Assembly: GCA_910587715.1 (NCBI GenBank)
Contig: CAJUMV010000071.1
Span: 1-11,098 of the forward strand
Direction of reading: 5' to 3'
Length of the DNA: 11,098 nt
From: an uncultured Lachnospiraceae bacterium
Lineage (GTDB): Bacteria > Bacillota > Clostridia > Lachnospirales > Lachnospiraceae
Shown: positions 1 to 7,039 of the stretch, piece after piece
Layout of the letters: every line of letters starts with the position of its first letter
Numbering within the stretch: position 1 is the first letter of the stretch
Program-made: the position numbers and the translations under genes
Notes under the pieces: generated by a model
Database searches by the model: none
What the model saw: the letters and a program-made list of their open reading frames with translations, nothing else
What the model was told of the DNA's origin: nothing

Positions 1-66
1 AGAGACAAACGGATAGAAAGAAACGGAGATTCAGTATTTGGTTTTGAGGGTATGTGAAAGCTTTTT

Positions 67-107
67 AAACACTATTTACAAAAAAATGTAATTAGTGTTT
101 TTTTTTT
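67..107 (+). terminator. Intrinsic terminator of an upstream transcript
   Basis: AAACACTA at 67-74 pairs with TAGTGTTT at 93-100. After one T-T mismatch, TTACA (76-80) pairs with TGTAA (87-91) around an A6 loop. A run of ten T (98-107) follows, partly inside the stem. This is a 13-pair stem with a U tract, the form of a rho-independent terminator reading rightward. The gene it ends lies before the window; bases 1-66 show no recognisable coding end. Confidence 0.8.
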
Positions 108-116
108 AGAATATTT

Positions 117-126
117 GTGATATAAT
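117..126 (+). promoter_or_regulatory. Extended -10 element upstream of cheV
   Basis: TATAAT at 121-126 is a consensus -10 and is preceded by TG at 118-119 with one base between, an extended -10. No good -35 exists at the expected spacing (the bases near 98-103 are all T), which extended -10 promoters tolerate. It lies just after the terminator at 67-107 and about 110 bases before the cheV start. I see no convincing sigma-D (flagellar) promoter here. Confidence 0.5.
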
Positions 127-234
127 AAGATAAATCTGAGATTGCGGCTAAATTTGTTTATATTTAAGGGAAATGAATGAGCAATCGGAAAGATGTGAGG
201 GTATTTTCTAAATATATAACGTGAGGTGGATTGC

Positions 235-1137
235 ATGGATACAAAGATTCTGCTTGAAAATGGAACAAATGAGCTGGAGGTACTGGAATTTAAGCTGGAC
301 GGAAATGCTTACGGTATCAATGTGGCGAAGATTAAGGAAATCATTAATTATCAGGAAGTGACGCCTGTACCGAACGCGCATCCGAGTATTGAAGGTATTT
401 TTATGCCGCGAGATGTGATGATTACAGCGATTGACCTGAAGAACTGCTTACAGAGAGGCGTATCTGAGCCGGGCGGTCTCTTTATTGTTACAAACTTTAA
501 TAAGTTGGATATTGCATTTCATGTGGACTCTGTAGTGGGAATCCATCGTGTTTCATGGAGAGAGATTATCAAGCCGGGTTCTACGGTGTCAACGTCGGAG
601 GATGGTGTTTCGACGGGTATCATTAAATTTGATGACAGACTCATTATCATTCTTGATTTTGAGAAGATTGTGACGGATATTAACCCGGAGACCGGTCTTA
701 AGCTTGCGGATATTGAGGAGCTGGGCGAGAGACACAGGATTGATGTGCCGATTTTGATTGCCGAGGATTCGCCGCTTTTGAATAAGCTGATTGTGGACTC
801 CTTACATAAGGCGGGCTATGTGAATCTGATTCATACAGAGAACGGACAGCAGGCTTATGACGTGATTCAGGAGTGCAAGAAAGAGGGTACGCTTAGGGAG
901 CATGTACAGTGTATCATCACTGATATCGAGATGCCGCTTATGGATGGTCACAGACTAACGAAGCTGGTGAAGTCCGATGATGAGACGAAGGATATCCCGA
1001 TTGTCATTTTCTCATCGCTGGTGAATGATGATATGAAGAGAAAGGGAGAAGCTCTTGGGGCGAACGCACAGCTTTCCAAGCCGGAAATCGGTAATTTGGT
1101 GCGCGTGGTTGATGAACTGGTCTTAGCGAATAAGTAA
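235..1137 (+). CDS. cheV: Chemotaxis coupling protein CheV (CheW domain plus receiver domain)
   Basis: CheV-type adaptor of the chemoreceptor array: the CheW domain couples receptors to the kinase CheA and the receiver domain is phosphorylated, probably for adaptation. The protein is cytoplasmic. In the 300-residue form, a CheW-like domain spans about residues 12-150 (including VAKIKEII). A receiver domain follows from about 170, with the acidic pair E177/D178 (AEDSP), phosphoacceptor D230 (TDIEMP), S260 and K282 (SKPE), all key receiver residues. An in-frame GTG at 226 would add three residues, but AGGTGG at 224-229 stands five bases before the ATG at 235, so ATG is chosen. Length and domain order match CheV. 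It appears to be a single-gene transcript, with a promoter before it and a hairpin after it. No other che gene is in view. Confidence 0.93.
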   Translation: MDTKILLENGTNELEVLEFKLDGNAYGINVAKIKEIINYQEVTPVPNAHPSIEGIFMPRDVMITAIDLKNCLQRGVSEPGGLFIVTNFNKLDIAFHVDSVVGIHRVSWREIIKPGSTVSTSEDGVSTGIIKFDDRLIIILDFEKIVTDINPETGLKLADIEELGERHRIDVPILIAEDSPLLNKLIVDSLHKAGYVNLIHTENGQQAYDVIQECKKEGTLREHVQCIITDIEMPLMDGHRLTKLVKSDDETKDIPIVIFSSLVNDDMKRKGEALGANAQLSKPEIGNLVRVVDELVLANK

Positions 1138-1162
1138 GCAGGTAGGATATAGGAAAAGGTAG

Positions 1163-1190
1163 AGACCGGGAGTTTCCCGGTCTTATCTTA
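1163..1190 (+). terminator. Hairpin terminator after cheV
   Basis: AGACCGGGA (1163-1171) pairs with TCCCGGTCT (1175-1183) in a perfect 9-bp stem with a 3-base loop. The tail TATCTTAT is only moderately T-rich, so termination may be partial and some readthrough into the next gene is possible. Confidence 0.7.
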
Positions 1191-1268
1191 TGCGCGTATA
1201 AATGGCGTCGGAAGACGTGTGAAGTTGATATCATGTCTGCATGAATGGATATATGAGGAACCGGAAGG

Positions 1269-2066
1269 ATGAATACACAATTACAGGAAGTGAGAGAAAA
1301 GATACAGGATGCGGAACTTGTCCTTGTAGGAATCGGAGAAGGATTTCAATATGGCTGGGGCGCCCTTTTGCAGGATGAAAGATATCAGGAGATTGAGAAA
1401 GAAATCGGGAGAGAAGAGCGTTATGTCTGGATTGTGCCTTTTTTGCAGAAGATGGTACTGCGCCGGGAGCGGGAGGATAGGTGGACGCGCGCGTATCAGG
1501 CGTTGAAGGCGCTTGTGGAGGATAAAAATTATTTTGTGGTCTCGCTCTGCATGGACGATTATTTGTACGAGGCGGGGCTTGACGAAAAAAAACTGGTGAC
1601 GCCTTGCGGCGGTTTCCGCAGGATGCAGTGTGAACAAAATTGTGCGGGCGAATTATCGGAGATACCGGAGGAGGTATATGAAGCGGTTTTACAATATTAT
1701 AGAGGGGAGCTTCCATTGTCGGCTCTGAAAGAGCCGGTTTGCAAAAAATGCGGCAAAAAGCTGCGGTTTAATCAGCTCGGTGTGGAGAAATATGCGCAGG
1801 AAGGGTATCTGGAGCAATGGAATGTCTACACAAAATGGCTGCAGGGCACTGTGAATAAACGACTGTGTGTGCTGGAGCTTGGAGTGGGGATGAATTATCC
1901 TGGCATTATTCGATTCCCTTTTGAGAAGATGGTTTATTATAACCAAAAGGCGTTTTTATATCGTGTGCATCCCCGGCTTTATCAGCTGGGGGAGGAAATC
2001 GCGGACAGGAGCAGGGGAATTGCGGAAAATCCAGTGGATTTTCTGGGCTCATTAGGAAATTTTTAG
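1269..2066 (+). CDS. Divergent Sir2-like protein with zinc Cys pairs but altered catalytic residues
   Basis: Sirtuins use NAD to deacylate lysines or transfer ADP-ribose. This 265-residue protein has a Sir2-like layout. A Rossmann start LVLVGIGEGF (about 17-26) stands where sirtuins have GAG. VVSLCMDDYL (91-100) stands where they have TQNID. Cys pairs C121/C125 and C158/C161 (CKKCGKKLRFN) form a zinc-ribbon pattern. LELGVGMNYPG (about 202-212) matches the later NAD-site GTSL region. The catalytic His before the first Cys pair is absent (TPCGGFRRMQC), and Asn of TQNID aligns with C94. It may therefore be inactive as a deacylase or use altered chemistry. The start has AGGAA eight bases upstream. 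I see no clear promoter of its own; readthrough past the cheV hairpin is possible. The family assignment is by pattern only. Confidence 0.6.
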   Translation: MNTQLQEVREKIQDAELVLVGIGEGFQYGWGALLQDERYQEIEKEIGREERYVWIVPFLQKMVLRREREDRWTRAYQALKALVEDKNYFVVSLCMDDYLYEAGLDEKKLVTPCGGFRRMQCEQNCAGELSEIPEEVYEAVLQYYRGELPLSALKEPVCKKCGKKLRFNQLGVEKYAQEGYLEQWNVYTKWLQGTVNKRLCVLELGVGMNYPGIIRFPFEKMVYYNQKAFLYRVHPRLYQLGEEIADRSRGIAENPVDFLGSLGNF

Positions 2067-2092
2067 TGGGCGCCCAATTTTGGAAAAGGGAT

Positions 2093-2121
2093 TTGTTAAA
2101 TAGAATGAGATGTGATAAAAT
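2093..2121 (+). promoter_or_regulatory. Sigma-A-type extended -10 promoter for the 861-residue membrane protein and hisHF
   Basis: TTGTTA at 2093-2098, a 17-base spacer, then TAAAAT at 2116-2121 with TG at 2113-2114 (extended -10). Transcription should begin near 2128, about 65 bases before the chosen start codon. This would drive the downstream unit ending at the terminator at 6262-6303. Confidence 0.65.
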
Positions 2122-2149
2122 ATGAGGTAGTGTGACATAAATCATTGCG

Positions 2150-2178
2150 GGTAACTAGGAAGGTAATGAATAGTTACC
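2150..2178 (+). promoter_or_regulatory. Leader hairpin in the 5' untranslated region
   Basis: GGTAACTA (2150-2157) is perfectly complementary to TAGTTACC (2171-2178), an 8-bp stem with a 13-base loop. It lies within the predicted leader and ends four bases before the GGGGAG ribosome binding site at 2182-2187. The loop holds AGGAAGG-like bases and an in-frame ATG at 2166. It could affect translation or RNA stability, or bind a dimeric protein as DNA; the sequence does not decide. Confidence 0.4.
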
Positions 2179-2192
2179 AATGGGGAGAAAGT

Positions 2193-4778
2193 ATGAGCTC
2201 GAGTGAAGAATATTTAGACAGTTTATTAGATTCTATACTGGGAGGCGGAAAATCGGACGGAGAGAAAGATGCTGCATCCGGGGCGGAAGGCGCAGATAAT
2301 CAGACGGTTCCAGCAGACGGCGGAAAAGCCATGTCTTCCGAAGAGATAGAGGAGATGCTGGTTTCCATGGGCACTCTGGGCGGTACGGAAGAAGAACCAC
2401 AGGAACAGGAAAGCGCAGAAGCGGAAGACATGGAAGCGATGCTTGCTTTTATGAATGAGCATAATGCCGGTAGTTCTGATGCGGGTTCCGGAGATGCGGA
2501 TCTGGCGTTGGATGATTTAGGCATGGAAGAGAGTATGACGTCGGACGACTTTGCCTTAGAAGAAACGGAAGCCGGAGAGGGCATGACGGACGGTTTGGAT
2601 GACTTGTCGTTAGATAGTCTGGATTTGGGCGAGAGCAGCAGCGACGATACAGGAATGGGCGATTTGTCGTTGGATGACCTGTCACTGGATGATTTGGACA
2701 TGGAAGAGAGCGCGGCGTCCGATGGTTTTGCTTTAGAAGAGACAGAAGCCGTAGAAGGTATGATGGACGGCTTGGATGACCTGTCGTTAGATAGTTTGGA
2801 TTTGGGCGAGAGCGGCGACGATGCAGGAGTGGACGATTTGTCGCTGGATGACCTGTCACTGGATGATTTGGGCATGGAAGAGAGCGCGGCGTCCGACGAT
2901 TTTGCTTTAGAAGAGACAGAAGCCGTAGAAGGTATGACGGACGGCTTGGATGACCTGTCGTTAGATAGTTTGGATTTGGGTGAGAGCGGCGGCGATGATG
3001 CAGGAATGGATGATTTGTCGCTGGATGACCTGTCACTGGATGATTTGGGCATGGAAGAGAGCGCGGCGTCCGATGGTTTTGCTTTAGAAGAGATAGAAGC
3101 CGGAGAAGGTATGACGGACGGCTTGGATGAGCTGTCATTAGATAGTTTGGATTTGGGCGAGAGCGGTGATGACGCGGCGGCAGACGACTTGTCATTAGAT
3201 GACATGGACGGGCTGATGTCTGAGGAAGATATAGACCGCCTGTTAAATGGTGATTTATCTGATGGAGAAGGCGGCGCGGATGATTTTGCATTAGAGGAAA
3301 CAGGGGAGAGCGATGAAGACCTCTCTGCGTTGCTGGCGGGGATGGATCACGATGAAGATTTGTCGGAGATTAACGATCTGTTAGAAGGGGCTGAGCAGGG
3401 TGTCTCGCCCGATGACGATATCCTGGCGATGTTAGAAGGCGCGGAGGATGGCGGCGACAGCAGCTTTGATTTCTTTGAGAATGATGAGGCGGCAAAAGAA
3501 GCAGAGAGCATCCGTGAGCTTACGCCGGAGGAGATAGCAGCCAGAGATGGCGGAGAAAAGCCAAAGAAAGAGAAAAAGAAACGGAAGAGGTTCTTTGGGA
3601 AAAAGAAAAAGGGCGGTGATGAGGAAGCCGTTGCCGAAGAGCCAGAAGATGAGCTGGAAGCGCTTTTAGCGGAAACCGCAGAGCAGGAACCGGCACCGGA
3701 AGAAACGAAAGAAAAGAAGCCCGGCGTTTTTGCAAGGCTGATGGATTTCCTGCTGGAGTCGGATGAGGACGAAGACCCTGTCGCGGCGGAGGTTTTGGCG
3801 GATAATGCCGGCGAGACGGGAACAGTCACCGACGAGAATAAGGCTCTTCTGGAGGAATTGAAGGAAGAGGATAAGAAGGGTAAAAAGAAGAAAAAGAAAG
3901 ATAAGAAGAAGGGCAAGAAAGGTAAAGAGGGAGAGGGCGAAGGAGAAGAAGGCGCCGAGGGCGAAGAAGACAAGAAAGCAAAGAAGAAAAAGAAGAAAGA
4001 AAAGAAGAAAAAAGAAGAGGAAGAAGTAGATCTTTTTGCAAAGCCGGAAAAGAAACTTTCCAAAAAGAAGGTGATAACGGTGTTTGTGTTCTGCGGCACG
4101 ATTGCGGCATGTATTGTGCTGTTGGCATCCTTTCTTCCCGATTATACGGAGAAGAAAAAGGCACAGGTGGCATACGACCATCAGGAGTATGCCGAAGTGT
4201 ATGAACTTTTGTATGGGAAGAAGTTAAATGAGCAGGATGAAGTCTTGTTCCAGCGAAGCAATCTGGTTTTACAGATGAATCGAAAGCTTACCTCTTATGA
4301 AAATTATGGTAATCTTGATATGCGTCTGGAGTCGTTGAATGCATTGATAACAGGTGTGGCTCGCTATCAGGAGATTTTGCCGGAAGCGGAAGCTTACAAT
4401 GTAGTGGGCGAGGTCAGTGATATTTATGCGCAGATATTAGAGCGGCTGTCGGCGGATTTCGGTGTGTCGGAGCAGGATGCGCTGGATATCATTGCATCGG
4501 AGGATGATGTGACCTATTCGCAGAGACTGGAAGCGATTATAAGTGGTGCGGTTTACGGCGAGGATGTGCCTGCGGGAAGACAGGATGTGCTGCCGGAGGA
4601 AGAGGAGATCATCGAGCGGATTGACGGGCTGGAAGCCGATATAGATGAGACGCCGGAGGATATGCTGCCGGAGGAATTGACGGGAGAAGAGACGCCGGCA
4701 GAGGAAACCGAAGGAGAAAATGGGTCTGAGGGTGAAGATATGCCGACGGATGAGAATGTGGATGAAGAGGCAGAATGA
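2193..4778 (+). CDS. Large acidic repeat protein with one membrane helix and FliM-like EIDALL motifs, function unknown
   Basis: I do not recognise a named family. The 861-residue form starts at ATG 2193 with GGGGAG at 2182-2187; in-frame TTG 2145 and ATG 2166 have poorer signals. Layout: (1) residues 1-about 455, very acidic, with four repeats of 54-59 residues (103-331) built on LSLDDLSLDDLGMEES and FALEETEA; (2) short segments such as MSSEEIEEML (47-56), EDMEAMLAFM (78-87) and MSEEDIDRLLNGD (342-354), resembling the EIDALLNG peptide of FliM/FliY that binds CheY; (3) Lys/Glu-rich tracts, including a nearly pure K/E stretch before the membrane; (4) one hydrophobic helix at about 627-649; (5) a helical, TPR-like domain to about 790, then an acidic tail. 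Lys before the helix predicts N-in, C-out. No signal peptide. The stop overlaps the hisH start, so transcription with hisHF is likely. A scaffold or CheY/CheV-binding role is inference only. Confidence 0.75.
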   Translation: MSSSEEYLDSLLDSILGGGKSDGEKDAASGAEGADNQTVPADGGKAMSSEEIEEMLVSMGTLGGTEEEPQEQESAEAEDMEAMLAFMNEHNAGSSDAGSGDADLALDDLGMEESMTSDDFALEETEAGEGMTDGLDDLSLDSLDLGESSSDDTGMGDLSLDDLSLDDLDMEESAASDGFALEETEAVEGMMDGLDDLSLDSLDLGESGDDAGVDDLSLDDLSLDDLGMEESAASDDFALEETEAVEGMTDGLDDLSLDSLDLGESGGDDAGMDDLSLDDLSLDDLGMEESAASDGFALEEIEAGEGMTDGLDELSLDSLDLGESGDDAAADDLSLDDMDGLMSEEDIDRLLNGDLSDGEGGADDFALEETGESDEDLSALLAGMDHDEDLSEINDLLEGAEQGVSPDDDILAMLEGAEDGGDSSFDFFENDEAAKEAESIRELTPEEIAARDGGEKPKKEKKKRKRFFGKKKKGGDEEAVAEEPEDELEALLAETAEQEPAPEETKEKKPGVFARLMDFLLESDEDEDPVAAEVLADNAGETGTVTDENKALLEELKEEDKKGKKKKKKDKKKGKKGKEGEGEGEEGAEGEEDKKAKKKKKKEKKKKEEEEVDLFAKPEKKLSKKKVITVFVFCGTIAACIVLLASFLPDYTEKKKAQVAYDHQEYAEVYELLYGKKLNEQDEVLFQRSNLVLQMNRKLTSYENYGNLDMRLESLNALITGVARYQEILPEAEAYNVVGEVSDIYAQILERLSADFGVSEQDALDIIASEDDVTYSQRLEAIISGAVYGEDVPAGRQDVLPEEEEIIERIDGLEADIDETPEDMLPEELTGEETPAEETEGENGSEGEDMPTDENVDEEAE
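2499..3185 (+). repeat. Four in-frame tandem repeats of 162-177 bp inside the membrane protein gene
   Basis: Units start at GAT codons 2499, 2661, 2835 and 3012 and encode 54, 58, 59 and 58 residues. Each has the order D-L-[AS]-L-D-D-L, GMEES or DMEES, SD[DG]FALEE, GM[TM]DGLD, LSLDSLDLGES, then a short Asp/Gly linker. The first unit lacks one LSLDD copy. A degenerate fifth copy begins at 3186 and runs into the MSEEDIDRLLNGD segment. Units two to four are nearly identical at the DNA level over long stretches, so the copy number may vary between strains. Confidence 0.9.
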
Positions 4779-5389
4779 TGGTAGCGATTATCGATTATGA
4801 CGCCGGCAACATCAAAAGTGTGGAGAAGGCGGTGGCACTGCTCGGACATGAGGCGGTGCTGACGAGAGACAGAGAAGAAATCCTCTCTGCGGATCATGTG
4901 ATTTTGCCCGGCGTGGGCGCGTTTGGCGACGCTATGGAAAAACTGCACCGATACGGACTTGTTTCGGTCATTCGTGAGACGGCAGATAAAAAAATTCCCT
5001 TTCTGGGAATATGCCTGGGACTGCAGCTTATGTTTGAGAGCAGCGAGGAGGCGCCGGGTGTGGAAGGGCTTGGACTTCTGCCCGGAAGAATCCTGCGCGT
5101 TCCCGACGGGGAAGGGTTGAAAATTCCGCATATCGGTTGGAATTCCCTGACTTTTCCGAATCCGGGACGGCTATTTCAGGGAATTACGGAGGGTGCTTAT
5201 GTTTATTTCGTGCATTCCTATTATCTGCAAGCGGATGATCTGCAGATTGTGAAGGCAGCTACGGAGTATGGAACGACGATTCATGCTTCGGTGGAGCGGG
5301 ACAATCTCTTTGCCTGCCAGTTTCATCCGGAGAAAAGCTCGGAGACGGGACTTAAGATATTGCAGAATTTTTTGAAAAATAAGGAGTAA
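4775..5389 (+). CDS. hisH: Imidazole glycerol phosphate synthase, glutamine amidotransferase subunit HisH
   Basis: HisH hydrolyses glutamine and channels ammonia to HisF, which makes imidazole glycerol phosphate and AICAR in histidine biosynthesis. Class I amidotransferase features are clear: VAIIDYDAGN at the N-terminus, the LPGVGAFGDAM oxyanion-region motif, nucleophile C80 in FLGICLGLQ, and H184/E186 in FHPEKS completing the triad. The length of 204 residues is normal. Two ATG codons are adjacent (4775 and 4778). The first overlaps the upstream stop as ATGA; AGAGG at 4766-4770 is better spaced (7 bases) for the second. The overlap implies translational coupling to the membrane protein gene. 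hisF follows after 42 bases, without hisA between them, unlike many full his operons. Confidence 0.95.
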   Translation: MMVAIIDYDAGNIKSVEKAVALLGHEAVLTRDREEILSADHVILPGVGAFGDAMEKLHRYGLVSVIRETADKKIPFLGICLGLQLMFESSEEAPGVEGLGLLPGRILRVPDGEGLKIPHIGWNSLTFPNPGRLFQGITEGAYVYFVHSYYLQADDLQIVKAATEYGTTIHASVERDNLFACQFHPEKSSETGLKILQNFLKNKE

Positions 5390-5431
5390 ATTTTCTTCGA
5401 AAATTAACTCCAGGGGCAGAATGGAGCGGCG

Positions 5432-6193
5432 ATGCACACAAAGCGGATTATTCCCTGTCTGGACGTGAAAAACGGCAGGGTTGTCAAGGGCGTTAATTTT
5501 ATCAATTTTAAGGATGCGGGCGATCCGGCTGAGGTCGGTGCGGCTTATGACAAGTCGGGAGCGGACGAGCTTGTTTTTCTGGATATCACGGCTTCCTCCG
5601 ACGCGAGGGACACGGCTGTGGAGATGGTGAGAAAGGTTGCCGAGAAGGTGTTTATCCCTTTTACGGTGGGCGGCGGCATCCGTACCGTGGACGATTTCAA
5701 GGCAATTCTGCGGGAGGGCGCGGACAAGGTTTCCGTCAATTCGGCGGCGATTATGAATCCGAATTTGATCAGTGAGGCGGCGGACAAATTCGGCAGCCAG
5801 TGTGTGGTGGTAGCGATTGACGCGAAGAGACGTGCCGACGGAAAAGGTTTTACCATTTATAAAAACGGCGGACGCGTGGATATGGAAATAGATGCCGTGG
5901 AATGGGCTATGAAGGCGGAGAAGCTGGGTGCGGGAGAGATCCTTTTGACAAGCATGGACGGAGACGGCACGAAAGCAGGGTATGACTTGGAGCTGACGAG
6001 AGCCATTGCGGAGAATGTATCAATTCCGGTGATTGCTTCCGGCGGCGCGGGTACGATGGAGCATTTTTACGAGGCTTTCACGGAAGGAAAGGCGGAGGCG
6101 GCATTGGCAGCGTCCCTCTTTCACTTCAAGGAGATGGAAATACGGGATTTGAAGGCATATCTGCGGGAAAAAGGTATCTCGGTGAGATTATAG
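5432..6193 (+). CDS. hisF: Imidazole glycerol phosphate synthase, cyclase subunit HisF
   Basis: The (beta/alpha)8-barrel cyclase partner of HisH; it converts PRFAR plus ammonia to imidazole glycerol phosphate and AICAR. The start MHTKRIIPCLDVKNGRVVKG carries catalytic D11. The second catalytic acid, D130, is in VVVAIDAKR. Phosphate-binding glycine segments (FTVGGGIRT about 78-85, IPVIASGGAG near 203-212) and TSMDGDGTKAGYD are typical. At 253 residues it has the family length. GGAG at 5423-5426 is five bases before ATG. With hisH it forms a complete heterodimeric enzyme; other his genes must lie elsewhere. A terminator follows at 6262-6303. Confidence 0.96.
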   Translation: MHTKRIIPCLDVKNGRVVKGVNFINFKDAGDPAEVGAAYDKSGADELVFLDITASSDARDTAVEMVRKVAEKVFIPFTVGGGIRTVDDFKAILREGADKVSVNSAAIMNPNLISEAADKFGSQCVVVAIDAKRRADGKGFTIYKNGGRVDMEIDAVEWAMKAEKLGAGEILLTSMDGDGTKAGYDLELTRAIAENVSIPVIASGGAGTMEHFYEAFTEGKAEAALAASLFHFKEMEIRDLKAYLREKGISVRL

Positions 6194-6261
6194 CGAAGGA
6201 GAAAGCCGGAAGTGAGGCATTTTCCGTATAGATTTATTATTGTGGATTCGGGTATGCAAAG

Positions 6262-6303
6262 GGGCATAGAAACAGGACAGAGGTGGTTCTATGCCCTTTT
6301 TAT
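6262..6303 (+). terminator. Rho-independent terminator after hisF
   Basis: GGGCATAGAA (6262-6271) pairs with TTCTATGCCC (6287-6296), ten pairs with a 15-base loop, followed by TTTTT (6297-6301). It ends the transcript carrying the membrane protein, hisH and hisF. A second short inverted repeat, TATGCGC/GCGCATA (6301-6307 and 6312-6318), follows directly, just before the ung ribosome binding site. Confidence 0.85.
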
Positions 6304-6345
6304 GCGCAGGGGCGCATATAACGAAAGAGAAGAGGAGAACATATT

Positions 6346-7038
6346 ATGGCGATGCTGGCAAACGACTGGGTGCAGGCTCTGGACAGTGAATTTCGTAAGC
6401 CTTATTACAAAAACCTTTACATGTTCGTGAAAGAGGAGTACAGTAAACGGGTGGTCTATCCGCCGGCGGACGATATTTTTAACGCCTTTCATTTTACACC
6501 GCTAGGTAAAGTGAAAGTGCTGCTTCTGGGGCAGGATCCTTACCACAATGAACATCAGGCGCACGGCATGAGCTTTTCGGTGCTGCCGGATCAGAGGGAG
6601 ATTCCGCCGTCTTTGCAGAATATCTATCAGGAGCTGCGGGACGATCTGGGCTGTTACATACCTGATAACGGGTATCTGCAGAAGTGGGCAGATCAGGGCG
6701 TACTGCTTTTGAACACGGTGCTTACCGTGCGGGCGCATCAGGCAAATTCCCATCAGGGAAAGGGATGGGAGGAGTTCACGGACGCGGTGATCCGGGCGGT
6801 GAACGAGCAGGATCGACCGATCGTGTATCTGCTTTGGGGACGCCCTGCGCAGAGCAAGATTCCGATGCTGACCAATTCGAAGCATCTGATCTTAAAGGCG
6901 CCGCATCCGAGTCCGTTGTCGGCATACAGAGGATTTTTCGGGTGCAGGCATTTCAGCCAGTGCAATGCCTTTTTAGAAGAGAACGGCGTAGAACCGATTG
7001 ACTGGCAGATAGAGAACATTACGGGAGGAGAAAGCTGA
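6346..7038 (+). CDS. ung: Uracil-DNA glycosylase, family 1
   Basis: Removes uracil from DNA at the first step of base excision repair. Both family 1 signatures are present: GQDPYH with catalytic D64 (residues 62-67) and HPSPLS with H187 (187-192), at the same numbering as in E. coli Ung. MSFSV and the LLLNTVLTVR region also fit. The length of 230 residues is normal. GAGGAG at 6332-6337 precedes ATG by eight bases. The next gene starts one base after its stop, so the two are very likely cotranscribed. No clear promoter was seen in the short gap after the terminator; readthrough or a weak promoter may serve. Confidence 0.97.
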   Translation: MAMLANDWVQALDSEFRKPYYKNLYMFVKEEYSKRVVYPPADDIFNAFHFTPLGKVKVLLLGQDPYHNEHQAHGMSFSVLPDQREIPPSLQNIYQELRDDLGCYIPDNGYLQKWADQGVLLLNTVLTVRAHQANSHQGKGWEEFTDAVIRAVNEQDRPIVYLLWGRPAQSKIPMLTNSKHLILKAPHPSPLSAYRGFFGCRHFSQCNAFLEENGVEPIDWQIENITGGES

Positions 7039-7039
7039 C

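Noticed and set aside
125..151. Possible sigma-D promoter (TAA-rich box and GCGGCTAA) upstream of cheV
   Set aside because: The -35-like and -10-like boxes deviate from TAAA and GCCGATAA; the extended -10 at 118-126 fits better.
1225..1255. TTGATA with downstream TATATG as a promoter for the Sir2-like gene
   Set aside because: The spacing is 19 bases and the predicted start would overlap the ribosome binding site.
2067..2076. Perfect 10-bp palindrome TGGGCGCCCA just after the Sir2-like gene
   Set aside because: It has no loop and no T tract in the right form to be a terminator; an operator role cannot be supported.
2300..3291. Long open frames on the minus strand opposite the acidic repeats, rich in Ser or in Pro/His
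   Set aside because: They are antisense images of the repeated GAT/GAA/TTG codons, have no ribosome binding site, and the plus-strand frame has promoter, start signal and sensible domains.
4008..4014. AAAAAAG as a programmed -1 frameshift site in the Lys/Glu block
   Set aside because: The codon phase is AAA AAA G, not A AAA AAG, and no downstream stem or alternative long frame supports it.
5389..5405. AATTTTC/GAAAATT inverted repeat between hisH and hisF
   Set aside because: It is short and AU-rich with a 3-base loop and no U tract; too weak to call as a terminator or attenuator.
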